From Bacillota bacterium (GTDB lineage: Bacteria; Bacillota; Sulfobacillia; JAUYEG01): a DNA stretch of 64,000 nucleotides. Location: assembly GCA_030691505.1 (NCBI GenBank), contig JAUYEG010000014.1, positions 1 to 64,000 on the forward strand. The letters run 5' to 3'. The translations under genes and the position numbers were made by a program. Of the stretch, positions 43,366 through 53,982 are shown one piece after another. The notes under the pieces are model-generated. The model saw only the letters and a list, made by a program, of their open reading frames with translations, did no database searches and was not told the DNA's origin. Position 1 is the first letter of the stretch. Each line of letters starts with the position of its first letter.

Positions 43366-44299
43366 CTACGCCCTGCGCCGCATGGCTTTTGGATTGCTGG
43401 TGGTGTTCGCCGTAACCATCGTTCTCTTCAGCGTCATGCAACTCATGCCCGGCGATCCCATCAGGCTGGTGGCGGACCCCTCGCGAATCCCGGCGTGGCG
43501 GATCGAGGAACTGCGCCGGTCGCTCGGGCTGGACAAGCCCGCGTACATTCAGTACTTTTACTGGCTTAACAGGCTGCTGCACGGGGATTTTGGGCATTCG
43601 ATCGTGAGTGGCCAGTCCGTGAGCTCGCTGATCGCCGCCCGGCTGCCCTACACCCTGCTTCTAGCCCTCGGGTCGCTGGTGTTGCACTATGTCATCGCCG
43701 TGCCGCTTGGGCTGTTCGCTGCCCTGCGGGCCAACTCGCGGATTGATCGGACCATCGTGCTGGTCGTCACGGTGCTGCGAACCCTGCCCGGTTTCTGGCT
43801 TGGCATCCTGATGATGATCCTGTTCGCCATCAAGCTCAAGATCTTCCCGATCTCGGGCTATCAGGGGCCGCTCTCGGCCGTTCTTCCTGTACTGACCCTG
43901 ACTCTGCCGGCCCTGGGCGGCACGGTCAGGCTGACGCGCTCGGAGGTTCTGGAGACTATCCGTGAGCCGTTCGTACTCACCGCCTACGCCAAGGGGCTGC
44001 CGGGAAGGACCGTGCGGGTCCGGCACATACTTCGAAACGCGCTGATCCCTGTTACGGTTATGTTCTTCCTGTCACTGCCCTGGATAGTCGGCGGCTCGGT
44101 GATAATCGAGAACGTGTTTGCCTGGCCGGGGATGGGCCGCCTGCTCTGGAAGGCGATAACCAACCAGGATCTACCGATCGTTCAGGGCATCATCGTAATC
44201 ATCGCCGTGCTGACGGTGATCTCCAACACGATCGGGGACATCATCTCCGGCGTGCTCGACCCGCGGATCCGCATCGAGCTGGAGGAGGTCGGCGGTTGA
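43358..44299 (+). CDS. ABC transporter permease (DppB/OppB type)
   Basis: 313 residues; GTG 43358 overlaps the hydrolase stop by eight bases. Six membrane segments with the family opening FGLLVVFAVTIVLFSVMQLMPGDP, the LGLDKPAYIQYFYWLNRLLHGDFGHS-type periplasmic loop, and the ATPase-contact (EAA) loop around TVRLTRSEVLETIREPFVLTAYAKGLP. It forms the channel with the next gene, which overlaps it in TTGA. Confidence 0.93.
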   Translation: MLNYALRRMAFGLLVVFAVTIVLFSVMQLMPGDPIRLVADPSRIPAWRIEELRRSLGLDKPAYIQYFYWLNRLLHGDFGHSIVSGQSVSSLIAARLPYTLLLALGSLVLHYVIAVPLGLFAALRANSRIDRTIVLVVTVLRTLPGFWLGILMMILFAIKLKIFPISGYQGPLSAVLPVLTLTLPALGGTVRLTRSEVLETIREPFVLTAYAKGLPGRTVRVRHILRNALIPVTVMFFLSLPWIVGGSVIIENVFAWPGMGRLLWKAITNQDLPIVQGIIVIIAVLTVISNTIGDIISGVLDPRIRIELEEVGG

Positions 44300-45132
44300 A
44301 ACTCCCCGCCCAGCTCCGCCCGGTTCTCCGAAATCCCCAGTTTGTCGCGGGGGTTATTCTGCTGCTGGTGGTGTTGTTCAGCGCCTTGGGCGCGGACATG
44401 ATCGCCCCGAAGTCTTTCGAGGAAATGGACATCCCCAGTTCGCTAGCTCCCCCGAGCCGCCAGTATCCCCTGGGGACCGACCATTACGGGCGGTGCATCT
44501 TCAGCAGGGTCGTGTACGGCTCGAGGATCGCCCTGCGTGTAGGCTTAATTGTGGTGACCATCGAGACGGTCATCGGTGTGTCGCTCGGGCTGCTCGCCGG
44601 CTACTACGGCGGGCGCGTGGACCGCGTGATCTCGTTCGTCACCGATTTGACCTGGGCGCTTCCCCCGATTGTGCTGGCGCTTGCGATCGTGACCGCGCTC
44701 GGCCCCAGCCTAAACAACGTCGTCATCGCGATTGCCCTGGTGAGCTGGGCCGGATACTCGCGGCTGATCCGCAGCAAGGCCCAAAGCCTCAAGAACATGC
44801 CTTATGTTGAGGCGGCCCGGGCACTGGGAGAGAGCGACTTCTCGATCATGTTCCGGTACATCCTGCCCAACACGTACGGACTGATCATAGTGCTGGCGAC
44901 GCTCTCCGTCCCGGCGGCGATCCTTTCCACTACCGCGCTGAGCTTCCTGGGGCTTGGTTCGCAGCCCCCCGCACCTGACTGGGGAGTCATTCTCAACGAG
45001 GGGATTGCCTACATGCACTCCGCTCCCTGGATTTCGATTTTCCCGGGGCTTGCGCTGGTCTGCACGGCGCTCGGTTTCAACCTGCTGGGCGAGGGTCTCC
45101 GCGACCTCCTCGACCCGAGGATGAAGGTGTAG
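44296..45132 (+). CDS. ABC transporter permease (DppC/OppC type)
   Basis: 278 residues; TTG 44296 overlaps the previous stop. The DppC signatures are PLGTDHYGRCIFSRVVYGSR, six predicted membrane segments, and the EAA-like loop YSRLIRSKAQSLKNMPYVEA, ARALGESDFSIMFRYILPNT. The end GLALVCTALGFNLLGEGLRD, LLDPRMKV is standard. Second channel subunit of the peptide importer. Confidence 0.93.
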   Translation: MKLPAQLRPVLRNPQFVAGVILLLVVLFSALGADMIAPKSFEEMDIPSSLAPPSRQYPLGTDHYGRCIFSRVVYGSRIALRVGLIVVTIETVIGVSLGLLAGYYGGRVDRVISFVTDLTWALPPIVLALAIVTALGPSLNNVVIAIALVSWAGYSRLIRSKAQSLKNMPYVEAARALGESDFSIMFRYILPNTYGLIIVLATLSVPAAILSTTALSFLGLGSQPPAPDWGVILNEGIAYMHSAPWISIFPGLALVCTALGFNLLGEGLRDLLDPRMKV

Positions 45133-45136
45133 GGGC

Positions 45137-46129
<993 letters not shown>

Positions 46130-46135
46130 GCGCCG

Positions 46136-47140
46136 ATGCAGAGCCGGGACGCAAGCGATCTGGTGGTCCTTGACCGGGCGCAGAAGCACTTCGTGATCAC
46201 CAAAGGCCTGATCCGCAGAAGCCATCGCGCGATCCGGGCCGTTGACGACGTGAGCCTTTCGATCCACAGGGGCGAGACCTTCGGATTGGTTGGCGAAAGC
46301 GGCAGCGGCAAAACCACACTTGCCAGGCTCATTCCGCGGCTCACGAGGCTGACCGGGGGCAGGGTGAGCTTTGACGGGCGGGACATCGACACGGTAGGAG
46401 GCAGTGAGTTGACCCGCATCCGCCGGCGGATGGGGATCGTTTTCCAGGATCCGGCCTCGTCGCTCAGTCCCCGGGCGACCGTCCGCGGGTCGGTCATCCG
46501 GCCGCTGCAATTGCAGGGGGCGGGCGCGCGGGAGGCCGCGGGCCGGCTTCTTGAGACGGTGGAGCTGGTCAATCTGGGCCCGGAACTCCTGGAACGCTAC
46601 CCGCATCAGCTCAGCGGCGGGCAGCAACAGCGCGCCAGCATCGCGCGGGCCATCATCCTGCGGCCTGAGTTACTGATACTCGACGAGCCGACGTCGGCTC
46701 TAGACGTCTCGGTTCAGGCCCAGATCCTCAACCTGCTCCTTGAACTGCAGCGCGAGTTCGGCCTGACGTACCTCTTCATCACCCACAACCTCTCGGTCGT
46801 TCGCTATATGAGCGACCGGATCGGCGTCATGTACCTCGGCAAGCTTGTGGAGGTAGGCCCTGCGGCCGAGCTCTACGCGCGCCCACTGCACCCCTATACG
46901 GCTGCGCTGCTGTCCGCGTCGCCGCCGCAAACCCCGCGCCTGCGCCAAAGGCGCAAGTTTGCCCTCGCCGGCGACCCGCCGAGCCTGATTGATCCCCCGG
47001 CGGGGTGCCACCTTCACCCCCGTTGCGCCTTCACCCGGGATATCTGCCGGCAGGAGCGGCCGGCCCTGCGCGCGATAGGCCTTGCGCGCTTTGTTGCCTG
47101 CCACTTTGCCGAGCAGCTTGCCCTTCAGGTGGGGGACTGA
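46136..47140 (+). CDS. Peptide ABC transporter ATP-binding protein (DppF/OppF type)
   Basis: 334 residues from ATG 46136. Walker A GESGSGKTTLARLI, Q-loop MGIVFQDPASSLSPRATV, signature LSGGQQQRASIARA, Walker B LLILDEPTSALDVSVQAQ, and ITHNLSVVRYMSDRIGVMYL. The C-terminal extension again carries the Cys pattern GCHLHPRCAFTRDIC. It pairs with the preceding ATPase. The next gene starts six bases after its stop, suggesting one operon. Confidence 0.94.
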   Translation: MQSRDASDLVVLDRAQKHFVITKGLIRRSHRAIRAVDDVSLSIHRGETFGLVGESGSGKTTLARLIPRLTRLTGGRVSFDGRDIDTVGGSELTRIRRRMGIVFQDPASSLSPRATVRGSVIRPLQLQGAGAREAAGRLLETVELVNLGPELLERYPHQLSGGQQQRASIARAIILRPELLILDEPTSALDVSVQAQILNLLLELQREFGLTYLFITHNLSVVRYMSDRIGVMYLGKLVEVGPAAELYARPLHPYTAALLSASPPQTPRLRQRRKFALAGDPPSLIDPPAGCHLHPRCAFTRDICRQERPALRAIGLARFVACHFAEQLALQVGD

Positions 47141-47145
47141 CCGGA

Positions 47146-48108
47146 GTGGCCGGCACCACCATCACCCTGGAGCGCATCATCGAAGCGCGGGATCGCATCC
47201 GCCCTCACGTCCGCCGCACGCCGCTCGTGCGGTCTCACTTCCTTTCCGATGTCACCGGCGGCGGCGTCCACCTCAAACTTGAGTCGGAGCAGATACTCCG
47301 TTCGTTTAAGCTGCGAGGCATGGCCAACCGCATCCTGACCATGACTCCGGACGAAAGGGCGCGCGGCATCATCGTCGCCTCGTCGGGCAACCATGGCGCC
47401 GCCGCGAGCTACGCAGGCCGGCGCTGGGGCGTACCGGTCGAGGTCTGGGCGCCTGCCTCGACGCCTGTCCCGAAGGTGAGCAAGATTGAGCGCTACGGAG
47501 CTCGTCTCCACCTGGTGGGTCAGAACTACGACGAGGCGGCGGCGGCCGCGTGCAGAGCTGTGGGGGGGCAGTCAGGCATCTGGGTGGATTCCTCCTCGGA
47601 CGAAGCCGCAGTCGCGGGGCATGGCTCGGTGGGCCTCGAGATCATCGAGGATCTTCCTGCGGCAGACGCGGTGCTGGTGCCGGTCGGCGGCGGCGGACTG
47701 CTGACGGGCATTGCCGTCGCGGCAAAGGCCCTGCGGCCCGCGATCGAAGTTATCGGGGTCCAGACCTCGGCTTGCCCGGCGATGATCGCGTCCCTGCGTG
47801 ATGGGGTGTGCCACGAGCAGTACCCGACCGGGCCGTCGCTCTGCGATGCGCTGGTGGGAGGCATCGGCAAGCTGGGCTTTGCCTATGCTCCCGAGTATGT
47901 CGACCGCGTCGTCGAGGTGGGCGAGACGGCGATAAGGCAGGCGGTATTGGAGCTGATCGATCACGACCAAGTCTTGGCCGAACCATCCGGCGCGGTGGGG
48001 GCGGCGTATCTGCTGCAGAGCCCGGAGGAGTTTCGCGGGCGCACCGTCGCCGTGATTGTCTCCGGGGGCAACATCAGTCTCCACACGCTGCGCAGGCTGC
48101 TTGGCTAG
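47146..48108 (+). CDS. PLP-dependent threonine/serine dehydratase-like protein
   Basis: 320 residues from GTG 47146, with AGGTGGGGG upstream; the frame is open further back but only through the ABC gene. Fold-type II features: the PLP-lysine in LRSFKLRGMANRIL, IVASSGNHGAAASYAG, the Gly-rich phosphate loop VPVGGGGLLTGIAVA, and the late VIVSGGNISL. It lacks an ACT regulatory domain, as in catabolic threonine dehydratases, serine racemases and related enzymes. Last gene of the peptide importer operon, suggesting deamination of serine or threonine freed from peptides. Converges with a second member of the family. Confidence 0.88.
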   Translation: MAGTTITLERIIEARDRIRPHVRRTPLVRSHFLSDVTGGGVHLKLESEQILRSFKLRGMANRILTMTPDERARGIIVASSGNHGAAASYAGRRWGVPVEVWAPASTPVPKVSKIERYGARLHLVGQNYDEAAAAACRAVGGQSGIWVDSSSDEAAVAGHGSVGLEIIEDLPAADAVLVPVGGGGLLTGIAVAAKALRPAIEVIGVQTSACPAMIASLRDGVCHEQYPTGPSLCDALVGGIGKLGFAYAPEYVDRVVEVGETAIRQAVLELIDHDQVLAEPSGAVGAAYLLQSPEEFRGRTVAVIVSGGNISLHTLRRLLG

Positions 48109-48153
48109 CCGCGCCGCCCCCAACCCGCGGTGCGCGGGCCTTAGATGGCCGGC

Positions 48154-49158
48154 TCAGCTCTCCCCGGCCAGTATATCCCGCAGCACGTCGAGCGGCAGGT
48201 TGCCGCCGCTGAGCATCAGCCCCACTTTGCGGCCCTTCACCTCGTTGCGGTGGCGGAGGGCGGCCGCGGTCGCCGCCGCGCCCGCGCCCTCGGCCACGAC
48301 ATGCAGGGCGCGGGCCAGCAACCGGATGCCTTCCTTCATGTCTTCCTCGCCGACCAACCAGAAATCGGCCAGCTTGGCCCGCATTATCCGCAGGGGCATG
48401 ATGAAGGGCTGCCGGGTCGCCAGCCCGTCCGCGAAGGTCGGGGCGCTCTCGTAGCTGACGAGGCGTCCCTTACGCCATGACTCGGCGACGGACGGGGCCT
48501 GGGCGGCCTGGACGCCGATGACCCGGGTGCTCGGGCTGAGCCCGTCGCGGGCCAGGCAGGCGCCGCTGGCGCCGCTCCCGCCGCCGACCGGGACGATGAC
48601 CATGTCCAGACCGGGCACGTCCTCGAGGAGCTCAAGGCAGGCGGTGGCCACTCCTGCGATGAGGTGGGGCTCGTCACCGGACGAAATGAAGATCATTCCC
48701 TCGCGCCTGGCGTGCTCCTCGGCGATTACTTTGGCCTGGTCGAAGTCCTTTCCGGCCATCACGATCTCGGCGCCCAGGCGGGAGATCGACTCTACCTTGA
48801 GCGGGTTGGCCCGCTCCGGTACGTGGATGATCGCGCGCAGGCCAAAGAGGCGGGCAGCGTAGGCGACGGACTGGCCGTGGTTTCCGGTTGATGCCGTGAC
48901 GACTCCGCGGGCGCGCTGCTCCTCGGTCAGGCGCGACATGAAGTTGATCCCGCCCCGGATCTTGAAGGCCCCTATCGGCTGCAGGTTCTCGCATTTGACG
49001 TACGCCTCGCAGCCCAAAGACTCATCGAGCGCGGGGGTCCGAACGACAGGCGTGCGCCTCAGGTAAGGAGCGATACGCGCGCGGGCGTCCAGAACGTCCT
49101 CGAAGGTCAGGTCGCAGCCCGGCTCGACTGCTTCGCCCAGCTTGGGTTTTGTGGCCAT
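48154..49158 (-). CDS. PLP-dependent threonine ammonia-lyase-like protein
   Basis: 334 residues from ATG 49158, which follows AAAGGAGCCGTGCC. Features: PIGAFKIRGGINFMSRL with the PLP lysine, TASTGNHGQSVAYAARLFG, VPVGGGSGASGACLA, and LMLSGGNLPLDVLR. No ACT domain. The region around IFISSGDEPHLIAGVATACLELL is typical of the threonine dehydratase / serine racemase group. Reads toward the homologous gene that ends the ABC operon, and the two show only moderate resemblance, so they are not a recent duplicate. Confidence 0.9.
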   Translation of the reverse strand: MATKPKLGEAVEPGCDLTFEDVLDARARIAPYLRRTPVVRTPALDESLGCEAYVKCENLQPIGAFKIRGGINFMSRLTEEQRARGVVTASTGNHGQSVAYAARLFGLRAIIHVPERANPLKVESISRLGAEIVMAGKDFDQAKVIAEEHARREGMIFISSGDEPHLIAGVATACLELLEDVPGLDMVIVPVGGGSGASGACLARDGLSPSTRVIGVQAAQAPSVAESWRKGRLVSYESAPTFADGLATRQPFIMPLRIMRAKLADFWLVGEEDMKEGIRLLARALHVVAEGAGAAATAAALRHRNEVKGRKVGLMLSGGNLPLDVLRDILAGES

Positions 49159-49257
49159 CCGATGGCACGGCTCCTTTCGTGGTGGACCGATGAAGCCAGA
49201 GCTTGCCCTGGTAACGCGCCAAGCCCTGGATGCTGTGGATTTGCGCGCGCCGGGCGT

Positions 49258-51060
49258 TTATCCTGCCAGCCACAGCGGGACGTGGGCGAAGCGGCCCACG
49301 TCCACCAGCCCCCGGTCGGTCAGCTTAAGCTCCGGGATCACCGGCAGGGCCATGAAGCTGAGCGTCATGAACGGGCTGTCAAGGGGGCAGCCGAGGCTTC
49401 GCGCCGCAGCGTTGACGGCCCCCAGCATGGAGGCGACGCCCGCCACCGGGAGATCGGACATAAGTCCCGCAACGGGCAGGGGCAGGGCGGCAAGGACCTT
49501 GCCGTCACGGACGGCCACGAAGCCGCCGCCGAGCCGGGCCAGCTCCCCGGCCGCGAAACGGATGTCCGCGGCGGCCGCGCCCGCCACCACCAGATTGTGC
49601 GAGTCGTGGGCGACGCTCGAGCCAATCGCCCCCGCCCGGAGGCCCATCCCGGCGATCAGCCCGAGGCCTGCCCGACCTTTGGTCTTGCCGTGCCTTTCGA
49701 TCACAGTCAGCCAGGCGAGGTCGGGCCCATCGCCCGAACGGGCCCGCCCGTCGGCCCCGATTTCCACATCCAGGACAAGATTCCGCGTGACTATCTGCCC
49801 GGGGACGATGCCGATGACCCTGGCCCGGCCGCGCCGTGCCGGCACATCCAGGCATCCGAGCGACGCCTGGTCAAAGTGGACTGTGCTGCCCGCATGAGGC
49901 GTCACGCACGGCGCTCGGGGGTGCTTGCCGGCTCCAGCCAGCCGGCCCGACTTGACCACGGCGCGGGCGCGGAAGCAAGCGAGGTCCTCCGCGACCCAGA
50001 GGTCGGCGACGCGTCCCGGCGCGACCAGCCCGCGATCCCGCAGGCCGAAATAGATCGCCGGGTTGAGCGTGGCCATGCGCACCGCGTCGACCGGGCTTAC
50101 GCCGGAGGCCACGGCCAGGCGCAAGACGTGATCGAGTTCGCCCGCACAAAGCAGGTCATCGGGGTGCCGGTCGTCGGTCACGAGCATCATGCGCTCGCCG
50201 CGCCGGCGTGCCGCAAGCGGCGCCAGAGCGGCGAGGTTGCGGGCAGCGGACCCCTCGCGGACCATGATCCACATGCCGAGACGCATCTTCTCCTCGGCTT
50301 CGGCGAGGGTGGTGGACTCGTGGTCGGAGGTGATTCCCGCCGCCGCGTAGCGGGCCAGCCCCTCGCCTCTGAGCCCCGGCGCGTGGCCGTCGGCCGGCTT
50401 GCCGGCGCGCCTGGCGAGGGCCAGTTTCGCCAGAACATCGGGGTCTCCGGCGATCACCGCCGGGTAGTTCATCATCTCGCCAAGCGCCACCACCCGGGGC
50501 TCGGCCAGGAGGCGCTCGATTTCGGCGGTGCCGACGCTTGCGCCGGCGGTCTCCAGCGGGGTGGCCGGGACGCATGACGGCGCGGCGAAGAAGAAATCGC
50601 AGGCTGCGCCCAAGCTCATCTCCAACATGTGCCGCACGCCGCTTTCGCCCAGCACGTTCGCGATTTCGTGAGGGTCGGCGACAAGCGTCGTTGTGCCGCG
50701 GGGGAGCACGGCAGCGGCGTACTCGCAGGGGGTGACGAGGCTGCTTTCCACATGCAGATGCCCGTTGATCAGCCCGGGCAGCACGTATCCGCCGCGCGCG
50801 TCCACCAGGGCCGCTCGGGCCGCTCGGGGCGCTCCGGGCGCTCGGGGCGCTCTGGGCGCTCCGGCCACTCCGGGCCGAGTCGTCGCGTCCGCGGCGCCGC
50901 TTGCCGCGGGGCGTGCTCCCTGCCGGATCACGTCCACGATCAGCGGGCCGCGGCAGAGAACATCGGCATGATATATCTCGCCCGTGAACACATCGACGAC
51001 CTGGCCGCCCGCAACCAGCAGGAGGCCACCGTCAGTGCCCTCGTCAAACACTGCGGACAT
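49258..51060 (-). CDS. ade: Adenine deaminase
   Basis: Converts adenine to hypoxanthine and ammonia in purine salvage. 600 residues from ATG 51060, with GAGGGGGAGGGCT upstream. Metal-dependent amidohydrolase: LINGHLHVESSLVTPCEYA, TTTLVADPHEIANVLGESG, DGHAPGLRGEGLARYAAAG, TSDHESTTLAEAEEKMRLG, VTDDRHPDDL, and the Ade C-terminal domain (GIGSSVAHDSHNLVV-like stretch GSSVAHDSHNLVVAG). Between the N-terminal strand and the barrel lies an Ala/Arg/Pro insert encoded by a 9-bp repeat (GAPRAPRAPGAPRAARAA). Confidence 0.94.
   Translation of the reverse strand: MSAVFDEGTDGGLLLVAGGQVVDVFTGEIYHADVLCRGPLIVDVIRQGARPAASGAADATTRPGVAGAPRAPRAPGAPRAARAALVDARGGYVLPGLINGHLHVESSLVTPCEYAAAVLPRGTTTLVADPHEIANVLGESGVRHMLEMSLGAACDFFFAAPSCVPATPLETAGASVGTAEIERLLAEPRVVALGEMMNYPAVIAGDPDVLAKLALARRAGKPADGHAPGLRGEGLARYAAAGITSDHESTTLAEAEEKMRLGMWIMVREGSAARNLAALAPLAARRRGERMMLVTDDRHPDDLLCAGELDHVLRLAVASGVSPVDAVRMATLNPAIYFGLRDRGLVAPGRVADLWVAEDLACFRARAVVKSGRLAGAGKHPRAPCVTPHAGSTVHFDQASLGCLDVPARRGRARVIGIVPGQIVTRNLVLDVEIGADGRARSGDGPDLAWLTVIERHGKTKGRAGLGLIAGMGLRAGAIGSSVAHDSHNLVVAGAAAADIRFAAGELARLGGGFVAVRDGKVLAALPLPVAGLMSDLPVAGVASMLGAVNAAARSLGCPLDSPFMTLSFMALPVIPELKLTDRGLVDVGRFAHVPLWLAG
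50812..50880 (-). repeat. Eight near-identical 9-bp units inside adenine deaminase
   Basis: On the plus strand the units read CGGGCCGCT, CGGGCCGCT, CGGGGCGCT, CCGGGCGCT, CGGGGCGCT, CTGGGCGCT, CCGGCCACT and a partial copy. The 9-bp period keeps the frame and produces the Ala/Pro/Arg repeats in the protein. Such arrays can change copy number without breaking the gene. Confidence 0.75.
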
Positions 51061-51488
51061 AGCCCTCCCCCCTCGGTCTTGCCATCTCACCGGCGAGCCC
51101 CTCGTAGGATTCGAGTCCGGTCAGGCCCGCCCTTCTGCAGGGCGAGCCTGGTGCAGGCGCGGGGGCCCAGATTGAGCCCGGGGATAGCCGAGTGTCCTGC
51201 AGAGACCGTTTCCCAGCAAAATCGGCTTCCCCAGAGCCGTTTAGCAACTCCGCTCTCCACAGCGCAATGGGCTGCCCAAATCGTCCCCTTTGGCTCCAGA
51301 AGGGCGATGCGGCGACAAAACGGTCCCCAGAGAAGTGGGTCGTCCGTCAATCGGTCTCCTCAGATACGGAGAGTCCACCCCTGCCCGCGCAGGAAAAGGC
51401 GGCTGCCCGGCTGGAAGTAGCATGTCGGGCGCCGGGCGCCAGACGAGCCCGGCGCTTGCTCTGCTGACGTAGGGGAAGGAGGTTCTCT
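51061..51488. other. Divergent intergenic region between adenine deaminase and amidohydrolase genes
   Basis: 428 bases with no gene I can support. It holds the ribosome binding sites of both flanking genes (GAGGGGGAGGG and GGGGAAGGAGG), a small hairpin GCCCT-TCTGC-AGGGC near 51130, a GATTCGAGTC that looks like a T-loop but lacks paired flanks, and CTGAGGAGACC on the minus strand, only superficially like a B12 box. The minus strand from 51350 is open for 87 codons without a recognisable protein. A regulatory leader is possible but not recognised. Confidence 0.3.
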
Positions 51489-52733
51489 ATGCTGGCAATT
51501 GTAGGGGGAAAGGTCCGCACCGCCTGCCGTGATGGCGGAGCCGTGGCGCCCGAAATCGACGACGGCGTTATCCTGATCGAGGGCGGCAGGATAGCGGCCG
51601 TGGGTGGCCCCGACCTGCCGGTCCCGGCCGGATGCCAGGTAATCGACGCGCGCGGCGGCATCGTTACCCCGGGCCTCGTCGACGCGCACAGCCACATCGG
51701 CATCTGGGAGGACGGGCTCGGCTGGGAAGGCGATGATACCAACGAGGGCACGGACCCCAACACCGCCGACGTCAGGGCTCTGGACGGCATCAACCCGGCC
51801 GATACCGCGTTTGCCGAGGCGCTTGAGGGAGGAGTCACGACCGTCCAGGTCATGCCGGGCAGCGCCAACGTCATCGGCGGCGAAATCGTCACGATCAAGT
51901 GCGCCGGCAGCATAGTTGACGACATGGTCCTGCTGCGCCCATCAGGCCTCAAAGCCGCTCTGGGCGAAAACCCCAAGCGGCACTACCGCGCACAGCACAA
52001 GCGTCCGTCCACGCGCATGGGCAGCGCCGCCGTGCTGCGCGCGGCGCTCACCAAGGGCCGGGACTACCTGCGCAAGCAGGAGGCCGCCGCGGCGAAGGGC
52101 GACCGTGCGCCGGATGCCGATCTCAAGCTTGAGATGGTCGGACGGGTGCTGCGAAAAGAGATTCCGCTGCGGGTACACGCCCATCGCGCCGACGACATCC
52201 TGACCGCCGTGCGGATCAGGGACGAATTCGGAATCGACATCAGCATCGAACACGCGACTGAAGCCGACCGGATCGCCCCGATCCTGGCGTCCAAGGATAT
52301 CCCCTGTCTCGTCGGTCCGATCGGGGGGCCGCGCAGCAAGCTCGAGAACAAGGACCGCGGCCCGCACACACCCGCAGCCCTGGCGGCCGCGGGCGTGAAG
52401 TTCGGGCTGATCTGCGACCACGCCGTGATTCCCCAGCAGTGGCTGCGCATCGGCGCCGGGCTTTGCATACGCGAGGGCCTGTCCGACCGGCGGGCCCTTG
52501 AAGCCTGCACGCGCGACGCAGCCGAGATTATCGGTGTCGGCGGCCGGGTCGGCACCCTCGAGCCGGGCAAGGACGCGGACATCGTGATCTGGGACGGCGA
52601 CCCGTTTGAGTACCTGACAAGGGCCAGGTGCGTCCTGGTGGACGGCCGCGTCGCCCACTGTACTTGCGGGCATCCGTGCGCGGAGCAGCACACGGGCGCA
52701 GCGGACAAGGCGGGGAGGTGCTGCGGATGCTGA
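51489..52733 (+). CDS. Amidohydrolase (imidazolonepropionase-like), copy 1
   Basis: 414 residues from ATG 51489 after GGGGAAGGAGG. A metallo-dependent hydrolase: the beta-sandwich strands [11 protein letters not shown] and [14 protein letters not shown], metal motif [59 protein letters not shown], and [14 protein letters not shown], ending with [16 protein letters not shown]. The last 30 residues are Cys-rich ([19 protein letters not shown]), absent in the neighbour. Substrate unknown; relatives include imidazolonepropionase and prolidase-type enzymes. Overlaps copy 2 by seven bases. Confidence 0.88.
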   Translation: MLAIVGGKVRTACRDGGAVAPEIDDGVILIEGGRIAAVGGPDLPVPAGCQVIDARGGIVTPGLVDAHSHIGIWEDGLGWEGDDTNEGTDPNTADVRALDGINPADTAFAEALEGGVTTVQVMPGSANVIGGEIVTIKCAGSIVDDMVLLRPSGLKAALGENPKRHYRAQHKRPSTRMGSAAVLRAALTKGRDYLRKQEAAAAKGDRAPDADLKLEMVGRVLRKEIPLRVHAHRADDILTAVRIRDEFGIDISIEHATEADRIAPILASKDIPCLVGPIGGPRSKLENKDRGPHTPAALAAAGVKFGLICDHAVIPQQWLRIGAGLCIREGLSDRRALEACTRDAAEIIGVGGRVGTLEPGKDADIVIWDGDPFEYLTRARCVLVDGRVAHCTCGHPCAEQHTGAADKAGRCCGC

Positions 52734-53902
52734 TCGCGGTCAAGGGAGCCACGGTTTACCCCATCAGCGGGCCGGCTATAGAGGGCGGCGTGCTGGTGGT
52801 GCGGGACGGCAAGGTCGCGGCTGTCGGCCCGGCGGGCGAGGTAGAGGTGCCGGACGGAGCGGAGGTCATCGGCGCGGCCGGCAAGGTCGTAACGCCGGGG
52901 CTGGTGGATGCCCACACCCACGTGGGGCTGTGGGGCGAGTGGTATGGGGATGCCGGTTCGGACGGCAACGAGGGCGGTGACCCGGTCACCCCTGAGGTAC
53001 GGGCCATCGACGCCGTGTGGCCGGACCATTTCAGCTTCGCGGATGCCAGGGCGGGCGGCCTTACCACCCTGCAGACCACTCCCGGCAGCGGCAACGCGCT
53101 CGGCGGCGAGATGATCGTGGTCAAGACGGACACGGCCGGCCGCACGGTGGACGACCTCATCGTGCGCTGGCCCAGCGGCATGAAGGCGGCCCTCGGCGAG
53201 AACGTCAAGCGTTTCTACGGCCAGATTCTGAAGAAGGCCCCCTCGACCAGGATGGGGATCGCGGCAGCAATCCGGGCGGCGCTGTACCGGGCGCGCGACT
53301 ACGAGCGCAAACTGGCGGCGGCCGGCGAGGATCCTGCGCGCCTGCCGGACACGGATCTCGGCCTGCTGCAGCTCATTCGGGTACTGCGGCGTGAAATGCC
53401 GCTGCGTGTCCACGCGCACCGCGCAGACGACATTGTGACGGCCGTGCGCATTGCGGAGGAGTTTGACCTGGACTACTCCATCGAGCACTGCACAGATGGC
53501 GCGGCGGTCGCCGCCTTCCTCGGACGGCGCCGGGCACGGGTCAATCTGGGGCCGACGTTTGGCGGCAGGTCCAAGATCGAGACCCGCGCGCTGCACTTCC
53601 GCAATGCCGCGGTGCTGGCAGAGGCTGGCTGCCGGGTGAGCATCATCACCGACCACCCCTTCGTGGCCGTGCAGTACCTGACGGTCTGCGCGGCTCTTTC
53701 CTGCGCCGGCGGGCTGCCCGAGGCGGAGGCGCTGCGGGCGATAACCCTGACACCAGCCGAAACCCTGGGCGTCGCCGACCGTGTCGGCAGCCTGGAAGTG
53801 GGCAAGGATGCGGACTTCGTCGTCTGGAGCGGCCATCCGTTCAGGATAAGGAGCAGGCCGGAAGGGGTCTATGTGGAGGGACGGCTGGTGCACGCGGGCT
53901 GA
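52727..53902 (+). CDS. Amidohydrolase (imidazolonepropionase-like), copy 2
   Basis: 391 residues from ATG 52727, set by GGGGAGG eight bases upstream inside the end of copy 1. It shares the order and wording of copy 1 throughout: [103 protein letters not shown] and [17 protein letters not shown]. The two are tandem paralogues that have diverged considerably, possibly forming a heteromer or handling related substrates. Follows adenine deaminase on the opposite strand. Confidence 0.88.
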   Translation: MLIAVKGATVYPISGPAIEGGVLVVRDGKVAAVGPAGEVEVPDGAEVIGAAGKVVTPGLVDAHTHVGLWGEWYGDAGSDGNEGGDPVTPEVRAIDAVWPDHFSFADARAGGLTTLQTTPGSGNALGGEMIVVKTDTAGRTVDDLIVRWPSGMKAALGENVKRFYGQILKKAPSTRMGIAAAIRAALYRARDYERKLAAAGEDPARLPDTDLGLLQLIRVLRREMPLRVHAHRADDIVTAVRIAEEFDLDYSIEHCTDGAAVAAFLGRRRARVNLGPTFGGRSKIETRALHFRNAAVLAEAGCRVSIITDHPFVAVQYLTVCAALSCAGGLPEAEALRAITLTPAETLGVADRVGSLEVGKDADFVVWSGHPFRIRSRPEGVYVEGRLVHAG

Positions 53903-53915
53903 TCCCGCCCCCTCG

Positions 53916-53945
53916 TTTTCCGCCCTGGAGCGGGTCTGATACAAT
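53916..53945 (+). promoter_or_regulatory. Possible extended -10 promoter for the TGS GTPase gene
   Basis: TGATACAAT (53937-53945) contains TACAAT with an extended TGn element; the -35 is weak (TTTTCC, 18-base spacing). It lies 38 bases before the GTPase start and after the amidohydrolase stop. Confidence 0.4.
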
Positions 53946-53982
53946 TGATGGTGCTTGTGCTGCTGCAACCGGAGGTGACCTC

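Noticed and set aside
47005-47145. N-terminal extension of the dehydratase back to 47005
   Set aside because: It would lie almost wholly inside the preceding ABC ATPase gene and is Cys/Pro-rich nonsense; GTG 47146 has its own binding site and begins the conserved fold.
51105-51125. tRNA T-loop-like GATTCGAGTC
   Set aside because: The flanking bases do not pair into a T-stem and no acceptor, D or anticodon arms could be found around it on either strand.
51340-51365. B12-box-like CTGAGGAGACC on the minus strand
   Set aside because: None of the other conserved cobalamin riboswitch segments is nearby, and adenine deaminase is not an expected target.
52064-53968. 634-codon minus-strand frame opposite the amidohydrolases
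   Set aside because: Complement of two paralogous plus-strand genes; repetition in the antisense product only reflects their similarity.
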